This document shows, one piece after another, positions 14,893 to 22,576 of a DNA stretch of 64,000 nucleotides (positions are counted from its first letter, which is position 1; each line of letters starts with the position of its first letter). Both the position numbers and the translations under genes were made by a program. The DNA lies in the NCBI GenBank assembly GCA_016929415.1, contig JAFGIW010000003.1:28057-92056 (forward strand), read 5' to 3'. Origin of the DNA: Chitinispirillaceae bacterium (lineage in GTDB: Bacteria > Fibrobacterota > Chitinivibrionia > Chitinivibrionales > Chitinispirillaceae). The notes beneath the pieces were generated by a model, which saw only the letters and a list, made by a program, of their open reading frames with translations, was not told the origin of the DNA and did not search any database.

Positions 14893-15345
14893 ATGAAAAG
14901 AATAATGCTCAAATCAAAAATCCACCGTGCGACCATCACGGGGGTGGATATCAATTACGAAGGCAGCATCACCATTGATGAGCGCCTGATGGAACTGGCG
15001 GATATCCTGCCCAACGAACAGGTGCATGCGCTCAATTGCAGCAACGGCTCGCGCTGCATCACCTATGTGATACCGGCACCCCGGGATTTGGGCACGGTTC
15101 TTCTAAACGGTCCGGCGGCCCGTCTCGGTATGCCGGGAGACCCGGTGGTGATCATTTCGTATAGTGAAATGGATGACCGGGAGGTGGCGGAATTCGTTCC
15201 GCGCATAGTGGTGGTGAATGGTCGGAACCGCCCGAGCGGCGAACCGGAAAAACGGGGAGGTCCGTTTTCTCAGATCGCCGGATTACCGTGTGAAAAGCAT
15301 TACAATGAGCGACCAAAGCCTTCAATCGAGACTTATGGGATGTGA
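14893..15345 (+). CDS. panD: Aspartate 1-decarboxylase
   Basis: A 150-residue PanD, which converts L-aspartate to beta-alanine for pantothenate and CoA synthesis. The proenzyme cleaves itself between Gly24 and Ser25 to form a pyruvoyl group, and that bond is present in INYEGSITID. MLKSKIHRATITGVD, NGSRCITYVIP, LNGPAARLGMPGDPVVIISYSEM and PRIVVVNGRN match the family from end to end. The last 30 residues are longer than in most PanDs. It precedes a CoA-disulfide-reductase-like gene, which links it to CoA or thiol metabolism. Confidence 0.95.
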   Translation: MKRIMLKSKIHRATITGVDINYEGSITIDERLMELADILPNEQVHALNCSNGSRCITYVIPAPRDLGTVLLNGPAARLGMPGDPVVIISYSEMDDREVAEFVPRIVVVNGRNRPSGEPEKRGGPFSQIAGLPCEKHYNERPKPSIETYGM

Positions 15346-15404
15346 ATATATTTATGCCTATAAATTACCATTTGTTATAACCACTCATTAAAAGGAGACG
15401 ATTC

Positions 15405-16763
15405 ATGGAAAAAGTCGATGTTCTGGTTATCGGGGGAAGCGCCGCGGGTATTGTCGCGGCGGTGACCGGAAAAACTCACCATCCCGACAAAAAGTTTTTA
15501 CTGATCCGGAAGGAGGCGCAGGTGGTGGTGCCCTGCGGCATACCCTATATGTTCGGATCTCTTGAGTCAAGCGACAAGAACGTCATCGCCGATTCGGCGG
15601 TAACGAATGCGGGCATTGCATTGAAAATCGGCGAGGCGGTATCGATCGACCGGCAGGCGAAGGTATGCGAAACCTCCGACGGCGCCGTCATAAACTACGG
15701 AAAGCTCGTTCTGGCGATCGGTTCAGTTCCTTTCGTACCCGGATGGTTGAAAGGCGCCAATCTCGAAAACGTCTTCACGGTACCGAAAAACAAGGTGTAT
15801 CTGGACGATGTCATCAAAAAGCTTGAATCCTTCAAGAAAATCGTTACCATCGGCGGCGGTTTCATCGGCGTCGAAGTGTCCGATGAATTACGGAAGAAAA
15901 ACAAGGAGGTGACCGTCGTTGAAAAATTGCCGAATATTTTATGGTCGGCATTCGATGACGTCATTTCCGACAATGCAAAGAAAATCCTTGAAAACAGGGG
16001 CGTCACTATCAAAACAGGATCGGGCGTAAAAGAAATCGAAGGTGATACACGGGTAAGGGGAATAACGCTGGAGAGCGGAGAATTTATTGAAGCCGACGCG
16101 GTGCTCCTGTCGGTCGGGTATGTCCCGGATACCGATATTGCCCGCAAAGCGGGGATAAAGCTGAATGAAAATGGGTTTATTAAAGTCGATGAATACATGA
16201 GAACCGATTCTCCCGATATATTCGCCGTCGGCGATTGCGTTGAAAAAAGAGACTTTTTTACGAGAAAACCGAGCAATGTCATGCTTGCTTCAACCGCCTG
16301 CGCGGAAGCGCGGATTGCGGGAATCAACCTTTTTTCTCTCTCCACGCTTAAAACGTTCATCGGGACCATCGCCATTTTTTCGACCGCGATAGGCGATACC
16401 GCCTTTGCCGCCGCCGGATTGTCGAAACGACAGGCGATGGAAGAGGGGTTCGATGTGGTCACGGGAAAGTTCGAGGGCGTCGATAAACACCCGGGGTCGT
16501 TGCCGGGCGCGAAAAAGCAATTCGTCGAATTGATCGCGTCGCGCGAATGCGGCGTCATTCTCGGAGGCGGTGTAATGGGAGGGGTGAGTTGCGGCGAGCT
16601 TATCAACCTGATCGGCCTTGCCATTCAGAACAGGATGACCGTTCACAACATTCTCATGACACAGATAGGAACGCACCCTTTACTTACCGCTCCCCCCACC
16701 GCCTATCCGGTTATCAAGGCGGCCGAAAGCATTTCGAGGCAGATTAAAACCAGAAAGGATTGA
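15405..16763 (+). CDS. FAD-dependent CoA-disulfide reductase/NADH oxidase-like protein
   Basis: A 452-residue flavoprotein: FAD motif VLVIGGSAAGIVAAV, a single redox cysteine at residue 44 (VVPCGIPYMFG) as in CoA-disulfide reductases and NADH oxidases, NAD motif IVTIGGGFIGVEVSDEL (about 146-162), the second FAD motif DIFAVGDCVE and a C-terminal dimerisation domain (about 335-450). AAAAGGAGA precedes the start. Candidate reactions are reduction of CoA disulfide, polysulfide or oxygen. panD just upstream makes a CoA link attractive but not proven. Confidence 0.88.
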   Translation: MEKVDVLVIGGSAAGIVAAVTGKTHHPDKKFLLIRKEAQVVVPCGIPYMFGSLESSDKNVIADSAVTNAGIALKIGEAVSIDRQAKVCETSDGAVINYGKLVLAIGSVPFVPGWLKGANLENVFTVPKNKVYLDDVIKKLESFKKIVTIGGGFIGVEVSDELRKKNKEVTVVEKLPNILWSAFDDVISDNAKKILENRGVTIKTGSGVKEIEGDTRVRGITLESGEFIEADAVLLSVGYVPDTDIARKAGIKLNENGFIKVDEYMRTDSPDIFAVGDCVEKRDFFTRKPSNVMLASTACAEARIAGINLFSLSTLKTFIGTIAIFSTAIGDTAFAAAGLSKRQAMEEGFDVVTGKFEGVDKHPGSLPGAKKQFVELIASRECGVILGGGVMGGVSCGELINLIGLAIQNRMTVHNILMTQIGTHPLLTAPPTAYPVIKAAESISRQIKTRKD

Positions 16764-16806
16764 ATCGTGCGGCTTCGGTCAGGACATACGGAAAAGAAAG
16801 GAAATT

Positions 16807-17202
16807 ATGATTGAAAAGGAAACCGGACATGGCGAAGAAAAACATCAGGACGCTCCTTTGCCCGTTCCGGCAAATATGCGGCGGATGAACGAACCCGACG
16901 GATCTGCGAGTGTCAAGGGGCTTTGCGGCGATTCGATGGAGATGTACCTTGTAATAAATGAAGAAACCGTAACCGATGCAAGTTTTTTCACCGACGGCTG
17001 CAGCGCTTCGCAGGCGTGCGGTTCCACCGCGGCCCGCCTTGCCGTGGGAAAGACGTTGAAGGAAGTCCTGCGCCTGTCGCCCGCGGACGTGCTCGATGCA
17101 TGGGCGAATATACCTCAGGGCAATGTGCATTGCGCCATTCTTGCGATAAGTACGCTTCACAAGGCACTGGCCGATTATCTGTTGAAATTTCAGAACGGAT
17201 GA
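16807..17202 (+). CDS. NifU/IscU-like iron-sulfur scaffold protein
   Basis: A 131-residue protein of the NifU N-terminal family, on which Fe-S clusters are assembled. The ligand cysteines are at 40 (VKGLCGDSMEMYL), 65 (FFTDGCSASQACGS, also Cys71) and 109 (NVHCAILAISTLHKAL). The usual DG/GCGSA pattern is altered to DGCSASQACGS, a form common in anaerobe homologues that stand apart from isc operons. AAAGGA precedes ATG 16807. It may supply clusters to the NifX-like proteins nearby. Confidence 0.85.
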   Translation: MIEKETGHGEEKHQDAPLPVPANMRRMNEPDGSASVKGLCGDSMEMYLVINEETVTDASFFTDGCSASQACGSTAARLAVGKTLKEVLRLSPADVLDAWANIPQGNVHCAILAISTLHKALADYLLKFQNG

Positions 17203-17507
17203 TCGAATGCGTAGTTGTATGGTTTCGATTAGTCAATTAACGCGCCGCGGGAAAGGCGGCGCACCATGCTCAACCGCTCATTTTCAAGGAGACGCACATG
17301 GAAAGAAGAAAGGCTCTCGGCTGGAAACATCTTACTCGGAATATGGCGATGAAGTTGATTTGAACTGTTCAAGACCCGGCTTTAATGATAAGCTATGGGT
17401 GGAGAACAATCATTTCCGTCATTCAATTTGACGCCAAGGGAAAATTGATATGTTAACGGATCGAAAGCTATCGATCCGGAAAACAACTCGGTCAAGGAGG
17501 TATGCCG
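17203..17507 (+). other. Intergenic region with two hairpins and a short ORF
   Basis: No full gene is seen. A GC-rich hairpin (GCGCCGC 17242-17248, loop GGGAAAG, GCGGCGC 17256-17262) follows the NifU-like gene but lacks a T-run. AAGGAGA at 17286 precedes ATG 17298, which opens a 21-codon frame (MERRKALGWKHLTRNMAMK...) ending at TGA 17361; it may be a broken gene start. A second hairpin, CGGATCGA-6-TCGATCCG (17457-17478), lies 15 bp before the ribosome binding site of the next gene and may affect its expression. Confidence 0.5.
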
Positions 17508-18032
17508 ATGCGTGAAGATATGAAACGCAACATCGAAGACAGAAACCTCGGTCCGGAGCAAATTTTTGCCGCATCCTTAATAGCAGGCATGAGTTCTTTC
17601 GGCATTCTCAATCAAGCGGTGGTGTCGGGGGCGGCGGACAAAATGGGAGAGGACCTGGCCGAGTATTATAAGGCACGGAATCCAACCGAAGCCGATGAGG
17701 TGGCACGCACCGCCGATACAGGCATTGTCGCTACATGTAAAAAAACGGTGAACATACTTCAGTCGCTGTTGCGGATTTCGAATGAGATTACCTGTGACGA
17801 AAACAACGGCGTACTCTATTTGAAAATACGCAATAGTAAATGCCGCTACTGCCCCAAAGGCGTCGGCCGCGCGGAACTCGGCGGCACGCTCTGTCCGTTT
17901 CCGTCACTTATCGAAAAGTTTGTCAATGTAGTAAATGATCGCGCAGTCATAACCGTATTCAAGGAAAAGTCGGTGCCCCTGCTGAAAAAGGAAGACGACT
18001 GGTGTGTTATCAGATACTCCGCCCCCGGTTGA
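17508..18032 (+). CDS. Conserved cysteine-containing protein of unknown function
   Basis: A 174-residue soluble protein. AAGGAGG at 17494-17500 is too close to ATG 17502 and well spaced for ATG 17508, so I chose the latter. The N-terminal half is helical (FAASLIAGMSSFGILNQAVV, TGIVATCKKTVNILQSLL). The C-terminal half holds a cysteine cluster, NSKCRYCPKGVGRAELGGTLCPFP in part, that recalls the small-molecule-binding V4R-type domains, but the match is not firm. A metal or ligand site formed by Cys-x2-Cys and a later Cys is likely. Confidence 0.55.
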   Translation: MREDMKRNIEDRNLGPEQIFAASLIAGMSSFGILNQAVVSGAADKMGEDLAEYYKARNPTEADEVARTADTGIVATCKKTVNILQSLLRISNEITCDENNGVLYLKIRNSKCRYCPKGVGRAELGGTLCPFPSLIEKFVNVVNDRAVITVFKEKSVPLLKKEDDWCVIRYSAPG

Positions 18033-18045
18033 AAAACCTTCCGGG
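18022..18045. terminator. Shared hairpin between convergent genes
   Basis: CCCCGGTT and AACCTTCCGGG form a hairpin with a GAAA-type loop and a two-base bulge between convergent genes ending at 18032 and 18049. It could end transcription from both sides. The T-run is weak on either strand. Confidence 0.45.
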
Positions 18046-18048
18046 CGT

Positions 18049-18705
18049 TCAGATTTCAACGCCGAAAAAAGTACGCAGCAGATAACCGATCAGAAAACTG
18101 AACGCCGCCACGGAAAAACTCAAACCAGCCATTTCCAGAAAGCGCCTGTTGAACCGCTCATCTTTGGTTACCGCAAGGTAAAAGTTAAAGACGGCAATAA
18201 TCAGAAGCGCTTCAGCCATCATGCAGACCAGGCAAAGGTAGTAGTTGTTCAGCAAAAGATACGGCAGGATAAGCACCAGGACGGTAACCAGATAGGTTCC
18301 CCCCGTATACAAGGCGGCACGCAGCGGATTCTTGGACGATTGTTCCGTCTTGGTGGAAAGATATTCCGAGGAACCCATGGACAGTGCGGCGGCGATGCCG
18401 GTGATCGAACCGGTCAAGGAAATCAGTTTGGTGTTTTGCAGTGCCAGGGTCAGACCTGCCAAGGCGCCGGTCAGTTCGACCAGCGCATCGTTCAAACCCA
18501 GAACCATTGAACCGACGTAGCGCAGTTTGTCCTCATCCAATAACCGAAGCAGCTCCAGCTCATGATGATTCTCTTCCTGAATGATGGTGTTGACTTCGGG
18601 AATATCCCCTGCTAGCTCTTGATAATGTTTCTGAGCGTCTTCTTCACCGCGTTCCATCAATTTGACGCCGAACGTCAGGCCGAAAATCCGGCTGATACTG
18701 ATCAA
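18049..18705 (-). CDS. VIT1/CCC1-type transporter with shortened rubrerythrin domain
   Basis: A 218-residue membrane protein. Residues about 60-218 match the VIT1/CCC1 iron/manganese transporter family (YVGSMVLGLNDALVELTGALAG, AALSMGSSEYLSTK and four to five membrane helices). Residues 1-55 match only the second half of the ferritin-like domain normally fused to this type (SRIFGLTFGVKLMERGEEDAQ, then the metal-binding EENHHELELL). About 90 residues at the N-terminus are therefore missing. The frame begins at TTG behind AAGGA, with a stop four codons upstream, so the short form may be translated or the gene may be decaying. Confidence 0.72.
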   Translation of the reverse strand: MISISRIFGLTFGVKLMERGEEDAQKHYQELAGDIPEVNTIIQEENHHELELLRLLDEDKLRYVGSMVLGLNDALVELTGALAGLTLALQNTKLISLTGSITGIAAALSMGSSEYLSTKTEQSSKNPLRAALYTGGTYLVTVLVLILPYLLLNNYYLCLVCMMAEALLIIAVFNFYLAVTKDERFNRRFLEMAGLSFSVAAFSFLIGYLLRTFFGVEI

Positions 18706-18737
18706 TTGCTGTCCTTAATTATATTGATTTCCTGGCG

Positions 18738-18827
18738 GTGGTTCTACCGAACCACAAACTTCAAGCTCTTCTCCTCCGCAGTCGGCACTGCTGCGGAGGA
18801 TGGGTGCATGGAGTGCCGGGACGGCAC
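18738..18827. repeat. Three consecutive hairpins
   Basis: Three stem-loops stand in a row in the gap between the divergent VIT1-like and sigma-factor genes: GTGGTTC-TACC-GAACCAC (18738-18755), TCCTCCGCAG-9-CTGCGGAGGA (18772-18800) and GTGCCG-3-CGGCAC (18813-18827). None is followed by a T-run. They may be a structured leader, a repeat-type element or the scar of the event that removed the first part of the VIT1-like gene. Confidence 0.5.
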
Positions 18828-18935
18828 CGACGTGCCGCTTTTTTCGAGCGGCCCCTGCCGCTACTAGAAAGCCCCCAGCTACGCTGGTGGATGCTTACTG
18901 TGCAATAAATTTCTTTTTCGTGCGTCTTAATTACC

Positions 18936-19478
18936 ATGACCGACCATTCACGATGGCAGCAATTGAGGCGATTTTTCAGCGTGGAGCGACGCACACTCGT
19001 CGCTTTCGTGCGGGGATTGATCGACGATGCGGCCGATCGAGATGCTGAAGATATCGTACAGGAGGTGGCATTCCATTTTTTCGAAAAAGGGGACATCATT
19101 GAACCGGTCGAGCATCTGGGGGCGTATGTCTATCAGGCATTGCGCAACCGGGTGGTGGATTCTTACCGGCGTAAGCGGCCGATTCGGTCGCTGGATGAGC
19201 CGGTTGAGGAGGGGAAAACGGTCCGGCTCGCGGATGTCGTTGCGGATGTCGCGGGTGATCCGCGGGTCCACACGGAGCGCAGCGACCTGTATCGCCGCTC
19301 GCTGCTGCTGATGCGGAAGCTGCCCGAACGCGATCAGGCGCTTATCATTGCCACGGAAATCGAGGGGTATTCGTTTGCGGAACTTGCAGATCGATGGAAG
19401 GTGCCGGTGGGGACGCTTCTTGCACGTAAATCACGATCGTTGAAGAAAATACGGGAAACGCTGCAGTCGTTTGCATAG
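18936..19478 (+). CDS. ECF-type RNA polymerase sigma factor
   Basis: A 180-residue sigma-70 family factor of the extracytoplasmic-function type: region 2 (about 20-85; DRDAEDIVQEVAFHFFE and YVYQALRNRVVDSYRRKRP) and region 4 (about 120-178; LLLMRKLPERDQALIIATEIEGYSFAELADRWKVPVGTL in part). It lies 30 bp ahead of a small membrane protein and then a methyltransferase, likely one operon. No recognisable anti-sigma factor is adjacent; the two-helix membrane protein at 19509 is the best candidate. Confidence 0.9.
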   Translation: MTDHSRWQQLRRFFSVERRTLVAFVRGLIDDAADRDAEDIVQEVAFHFFEKGDIIEPVEHLGAYVYQALRNRVVDSYRRKRPIRSLDEPVEEGKTVRLADVVADVAGDPRVHTERSDLYRRSLLLMRKLPERDQALIIATEIEGYSFAELADRWKVPVGTLLARKSRSLKKIRETLQSFA

Positions 19479-19508
19479 ATGATTATTTGACAAAAAAGGA
19501 GTGTTACT

Positions 19509-19973
19509 ATGGAAAACAAACATCGTTTTTCGGAAAGAGAAGGCTGTCGGTCGCTGAAAGTTCTTCGTATCGTCGGTATTGCAATCGCCGGTATCAGCCT
19601 GGCGGTTCTTTTCGCGCTGCTCTTCGGCTGGGTGGTCATGCTGCTGTGGAACTGGCTGGTCCCTTCCATTTTCGGGCTGAAGGCCATCACCTACTGGCAG
19701 GCGTTCGGCATAACGGTACTGGCGAAGATATTCTTCAGCGGGGTGCATGGCGATGCGCACAAGGCGGATAAAATACACCGCAGTGTCGATCACCGCTGGC
19801 ATCGGTGGATGGGAATCGACGATGAGGCCTCACTCGGGGAGGGATTCGGCCGGTTTTCCCACAGGGAGATGAAGCATTACCGGGACTTTTGGAAAGAAAG
19901 GGGCGAAGCGGCGTTCGAGGAGTATTTGCGGGACATTGGCCCGGACAATTCACGAAATGCAAAGGAGGATTGA
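19509..19973 (+). CDS. Small membrane protein downstream of ECF sigma factor
   Basis: A 154-residue protein with two membrane helices (about 18-50, GIAIAGISLAVLFALLFGWVV, and 55-80, ITYWQAFGITVLAKIFF) and a long polar C-terminus. The histidine-rich segment HGDAHKADKIHRSVDHRWHRW directly after helix two could bind metal. A strong AAAAAAGGAG precedes ATG 19509. Genes of this type often follow ECF sigma factors and may act as their membrane sensor or as part of the regulon; neither is proven here. Confidence 0.65.
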   Translation: MENKHRFSEREGCRSLKVLRIVGIAIAGISLAVLFALLFGWVVMLLWNWLVPSIFGLKAITYWQAFGITVLAKIFFSGVHGDAHKADKIHRSVDHRWHRWMGIDDEASLGEGFGRFSHREMKHYRDFWKERGEAAFEEYLRDIGPDNSRNAKED

Positions 19974-19975
19974 CC

Positions 19976-20542
19976 ATGCCTCACGAACATGTCTGCCCCT
20001 GGTGGATCGGGTACCTTCTCGCGAGCCCTATCCGCCGCCTCTTCCAGAAGCCTGAAAAGATCGTCGGACCTTTTATCAAAAACGGCATGCGCATCCTTGA
20101 AATCGGCCCCGGCATGGGATTTTTTACGTTGCCGATGGCCGAGATTGTCGGTCCGGAAGGCGGGGTGATCGCCGTCGACATTCAGGATAAAATGCTTCGC
20201 GAACTGCGGCAACGGGCAAAAAAGACGGGGCTTGACGGCAGGATCGATTGCCGCTTGACAAAGCAGGACGCGCTCGGGATCGGCGATCTTCGCGGGTCAA
20301 TCGATTTCACCCTGCTCATGGCGGTAGTGCATGAGGTCCCCGACAGGCGGCGTTTTTTCGAGGAGGTCCGCAGTGCGATGAAAACGGCCGGAACGGTGCT
20401 GATGGCCGATCCGCGACCATATTTTGGTATCGATGAGTTCGAGGAGGCGCTTATATTTGCGCGTGAGGCGGGATTTAACCGGAGCGTTGACCGTATTTCC
20501 GCTATCTGGAGAAGTAATAGCGCGCTCCTAACGGCGGGTTGA
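19976..20542 (+). CDS. Class I SAM-dependent methyltransferase
   Basis: A 188-residue methyltransferase. The frame is open further upstream, but AAAGGAGGA at 19961-19969 and position two bases after the preceding stop favour ATG 19976. Motif I is ILEIGPGMGFFTLPMAE (about 41-57), motif II VIAVDIQDKML, then DFTLLMAVVHEVPDRRRF. The N-terminal CPWWIGYLLASPIRRL block is typical of a small bacterial group next to stress genes. Substrate unknown. Confidence 0.8.
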   Translation: MPHEHVCPWWIGYLLASPIRRLFQKPEKIVGPFIKNGMRILEIGPGMGFFTLPMAEIVGPEGGVIAVDIQDKMLRELRQRAKKTGLDGRIDCRLTKQDALGIGDLRGSIDFTLLMAVVHEVPDRRRFFEEVRSAMKTAGTVLMADPRPYFGIDEFEEALIFAREAGFNRSVDRISAIWRSNSALLTAG

Positions 20543-20625
20543 AAATTGCAGAAGAAAAGCCGGGTACCCGGAGATCAGATGTTTCCCGAATTTCCCGGCA
20601 TTGTTTTTATCTTCACATCAATGCA

Positions 20626-21345
20626 TCAATCGAACGCCATATCCGTTTTCCACACTTCCCAGACCTTTCCAACAAGATCCGGTCCGGGTTTTAAGGTCAT
20701 CTTTCCCGGCTTCCAGCCCGAAGGCGTGGCTTCGGATCCCTTACTGTTGCGAACGAGCTGAAACGCCTGAACCTGCCGGATCGTTTCACCGACGTTGCGG
20801 CCGACGGGCGGCGTCAATACCTCATAGCCCTGAATGATGCCGTCGGGATCGATCAGGAACCTTCCCCTCGTCAGTACACCGGCGTCCTCGTCGTAAATGC
20901 CGTACACGGCCCCGACCTTTCCGCCGCTGTCGGAAAGCATCGGGAACGGCACGCCGCCCTTGACCATTTTAGAAAGCTCGACGTCATTCCACATCTTATG
21001 AACAAAAACGCTGTCGACGCTCATCGATAACACCGTGACGCCCAGTTTCTGAAATTCTGAATGCTTCTCTGCGACCGCAGAGACTTCGGTCGCTCACACA
21101 AAGGTGAAATCACCCGGGTAGCAGCACAGCACCACCCACTTTCCGAGGAATTCGGACAATTTAACACTTGTAAACTTGCCCGCGTGGTATGCGGGAGCCG
21201 TAAAATCCGGGGCTTTCTTTCCAATCATTATCATGGCGCTTTTCTCCTTTGTTGGGGTTGCCGGTTCCTTCTTATCCGATTTGGCAGGCTCGCCGACCGG
21301 ACCGCCTGTCGGGCGTGCACATCCGACCTTCAGTTCTTCGGGCAT
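20626..21345 (-). CDS. Selenocysteine-containing peroxiredoxin (UGA recoded)
   Basis: Two frame-matched halves are separated only by TGA at 21096-21094 and read as one 239-residue AhpC/Prx1-type peroxiredoxin. The first half ends VVLCCYPGDFTFV; then comes the TGA, then ATEVSAVAEKH. In the family this position is the peroxidatic cysteine (FTFVCPTE), so UGA most likely encodes selenocysteine. A hairpin of the bacterial SECIS type starts right after the TGA. The second half carries VPFPMLSDSGGKVGAVYG and RGRFLIDPDG. The usual resolving cysteine (VCPAxW) is ATPSGW, so it looks like a one-Sec enzyme. AAAGGAG also supports a shorter start at ATG 21234, which would make Sec residue 47. Confidence 0.9.
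21071..21096 (-). promoter_or_regulatory. Bacterial SECIS-like hairpin after in-frame UGA
   Basis: Immediately after the TGA on the minus strand, GCGACCG pairs with CGGTCGC (7 bp) around a nine-base loop AAGTCTCTG. Bacterial SECIS elements are compact stem-loops placed within the coding sequence just downstream of the UGA codon, with a guanosine in the apical loop. Position, size and a G in the loop fit. The stem is fully compatible with the peptide ATEVSAVAE. Confidence 0.75.
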
Positions 21346-21447
21346 ACGCAGACCCTTTCTTGGTTAGAAGTTGTTAATGGTGGAAATAACTGATTGTCAT
21401 TACGCCGTTTCCGCCGTGAACGGGGGACGGAATCAGGAATTTAAAGT

Positions 21448-21477
21448 AAAATAGATAGGAAATGAATAACGGGTCAA
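21448..21477 (-). promoter_or_regulatory. Possible promoter of the peroxiredoxin gene
   Basis: On the minus strand TTGACC (21477-21472) and TATTTT (21453-21448) are separated by 18 bases, resembling sigma-70 -35 and -10 elements about 100 bp before the longer start codon. The -10 match is moderate. No convincing PerR box was seen here. Confidence 0.35.
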
Positions 21478-21577
21478 GAAAGCCGCGAAAAAAGCAGCAA
21501 CTCGGCCGGTCTCATTGTATAAAACGCATCCCTCCCGCGCGGCCACCTAAATGTCAAGCATCCCCCGGCAGGACGGA

Positions 21578-22576
21578 TCACGATTCCTGCTGCACCACCT
21601 GATCGTAAAAGGAGACAATGTCGTTCCGGTTGGGGCCGGCACGCATTTTTATCGCCTCCTTGGGGTGCATGTTGAGCATTCCGGTAAGCATATAGGGAAT
21701 TTTAGGACCCCATTCAATCTCTTTTTCCAGAGGTATGATGTGCTCCTGTATGCATTTGAGTACCGGTCGGAGCTTGAAATTCGGATTCTTAAGGAAACTG
21801 ATAAGGTTTTCAAGCGGGCAGTTCCCCGCTCCCCTGCCCATGCCGTTGATTGTCGCATCAACCCTGCTTGCGCCCAGAATCAAAGCTTCGATTGTATTGG
21901 CATACGCGAGTTGCTGGTTGTTATGGGCATGCATCCCCACTTCCTTGCCGGTGCCTTCCAGCGCTTTCAGATAAATATTAACTAAATACCTCACCTGTTC
22001 CGAATAAAGCGCCCCGAAGCTGTCGACGATAAAAACCGCAGTTACGGGCGATTTTGCGATTAAATCGAGCGCTTCCATTAATTCTATTTCTTTTACTACG
22101 GAAATAGCCATGAGCTGAAGCGTAACTTCATAACCTTTGTCGTGTGCATCCTTTATCATATCGAGCGCCACCGGGATCTGGTGTATGTAGCAGGCGACCC
22201 TGATAAGGTCGAGTACGCTGTCCTTTTTCGGAAGGATGTCTTCGTGGTAGTCGGTTCTGCCTGCATCCGCCATGGCGCATAGTTTTAATGGAGTTTTGTT
22301 TTCGCCGACCACTTCTCTTATACTGTTTTCATCGCAATATTTCCATTTTCCGAATTTGTCGGGCATGAATATTTGTTTCGAGGCCTTGTAACCTATCTCC
22401 ATATAGCTTACACCGGCCTCTATATCCGTTTCATAGATCGCTTTTACGAAAGAAGGATCAAAACAATGATCGTTGATCAATCCGCCGTCCCTGATGGTAC
22501 AGTCCTGGATTTTAATGTCGGGTCTGTACGTCAGCCATGTTCCTTTCGATTCATTTTTCTCCATCATTTTCAGCAT
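21578..22576 (-). CDS. HMGL-like aldolase family protein
   Basis: A 332-residue TIM-barrel protein of the HMG-CoA lyase/4-hydroxy-2-oxovalerate aldolase superfamily. Metal and substrate blocks are present: IQDCTIRDGGLIND (about 23-36), VFIVDSFGALYSEQ, the GMHAHNNQQLAYAN metal histidines and INGMGRGAGNCPLE. Enzymes of this family cleave or form carbon-carbon bonds next to a carboxylate; the closest type is the 4-hydroxy-2-oxovalerate aldolase-like group found in sugar and surface-polymer gene clusters. No pathway partner lies next to it. The short gap to the peroxiredoxin gene (232 bp) has no clear terminator. Confidence 0.82.
   Translation of the reverse strand: MLKMMEKNESKGTWLTYRPDIKIQDCTIRDGGLINDHCFDPSFVKAIYETDIEAGVSYMEIGYKASKQIFMPDKFGKWKYCDENSIREVVGENKTPLKLCAMADAGRTDYHEDILPKKDSVLDLIRVACYIHQIPVALDMIKDAHDKGYEVTLQLMAISVVKEIELMEALDLIAKSPVTAVFIVDSFGALYSEQVRYLVNIYLKALEGTGKEVGMHAHNNQQLAYANTIEALILGASRVDATINGMGRGAGNCPLENLISFLKNPNFKLRPVLKCIQEHIIPLEKEIEWGPKIPYMLTGMLNMHPKEAIKMRAGPNRNDIVSFYDQVVQQES

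Noticed and set aside
17298..17460. A second possible selenoprotein: ATG 17298 with strong ribosome binding site and in-frame TGA at 17361
   Set aside because: The sequence after the TGA does not fold into a clear SECIS-type hairpin, and the product on either side of it matches no family.
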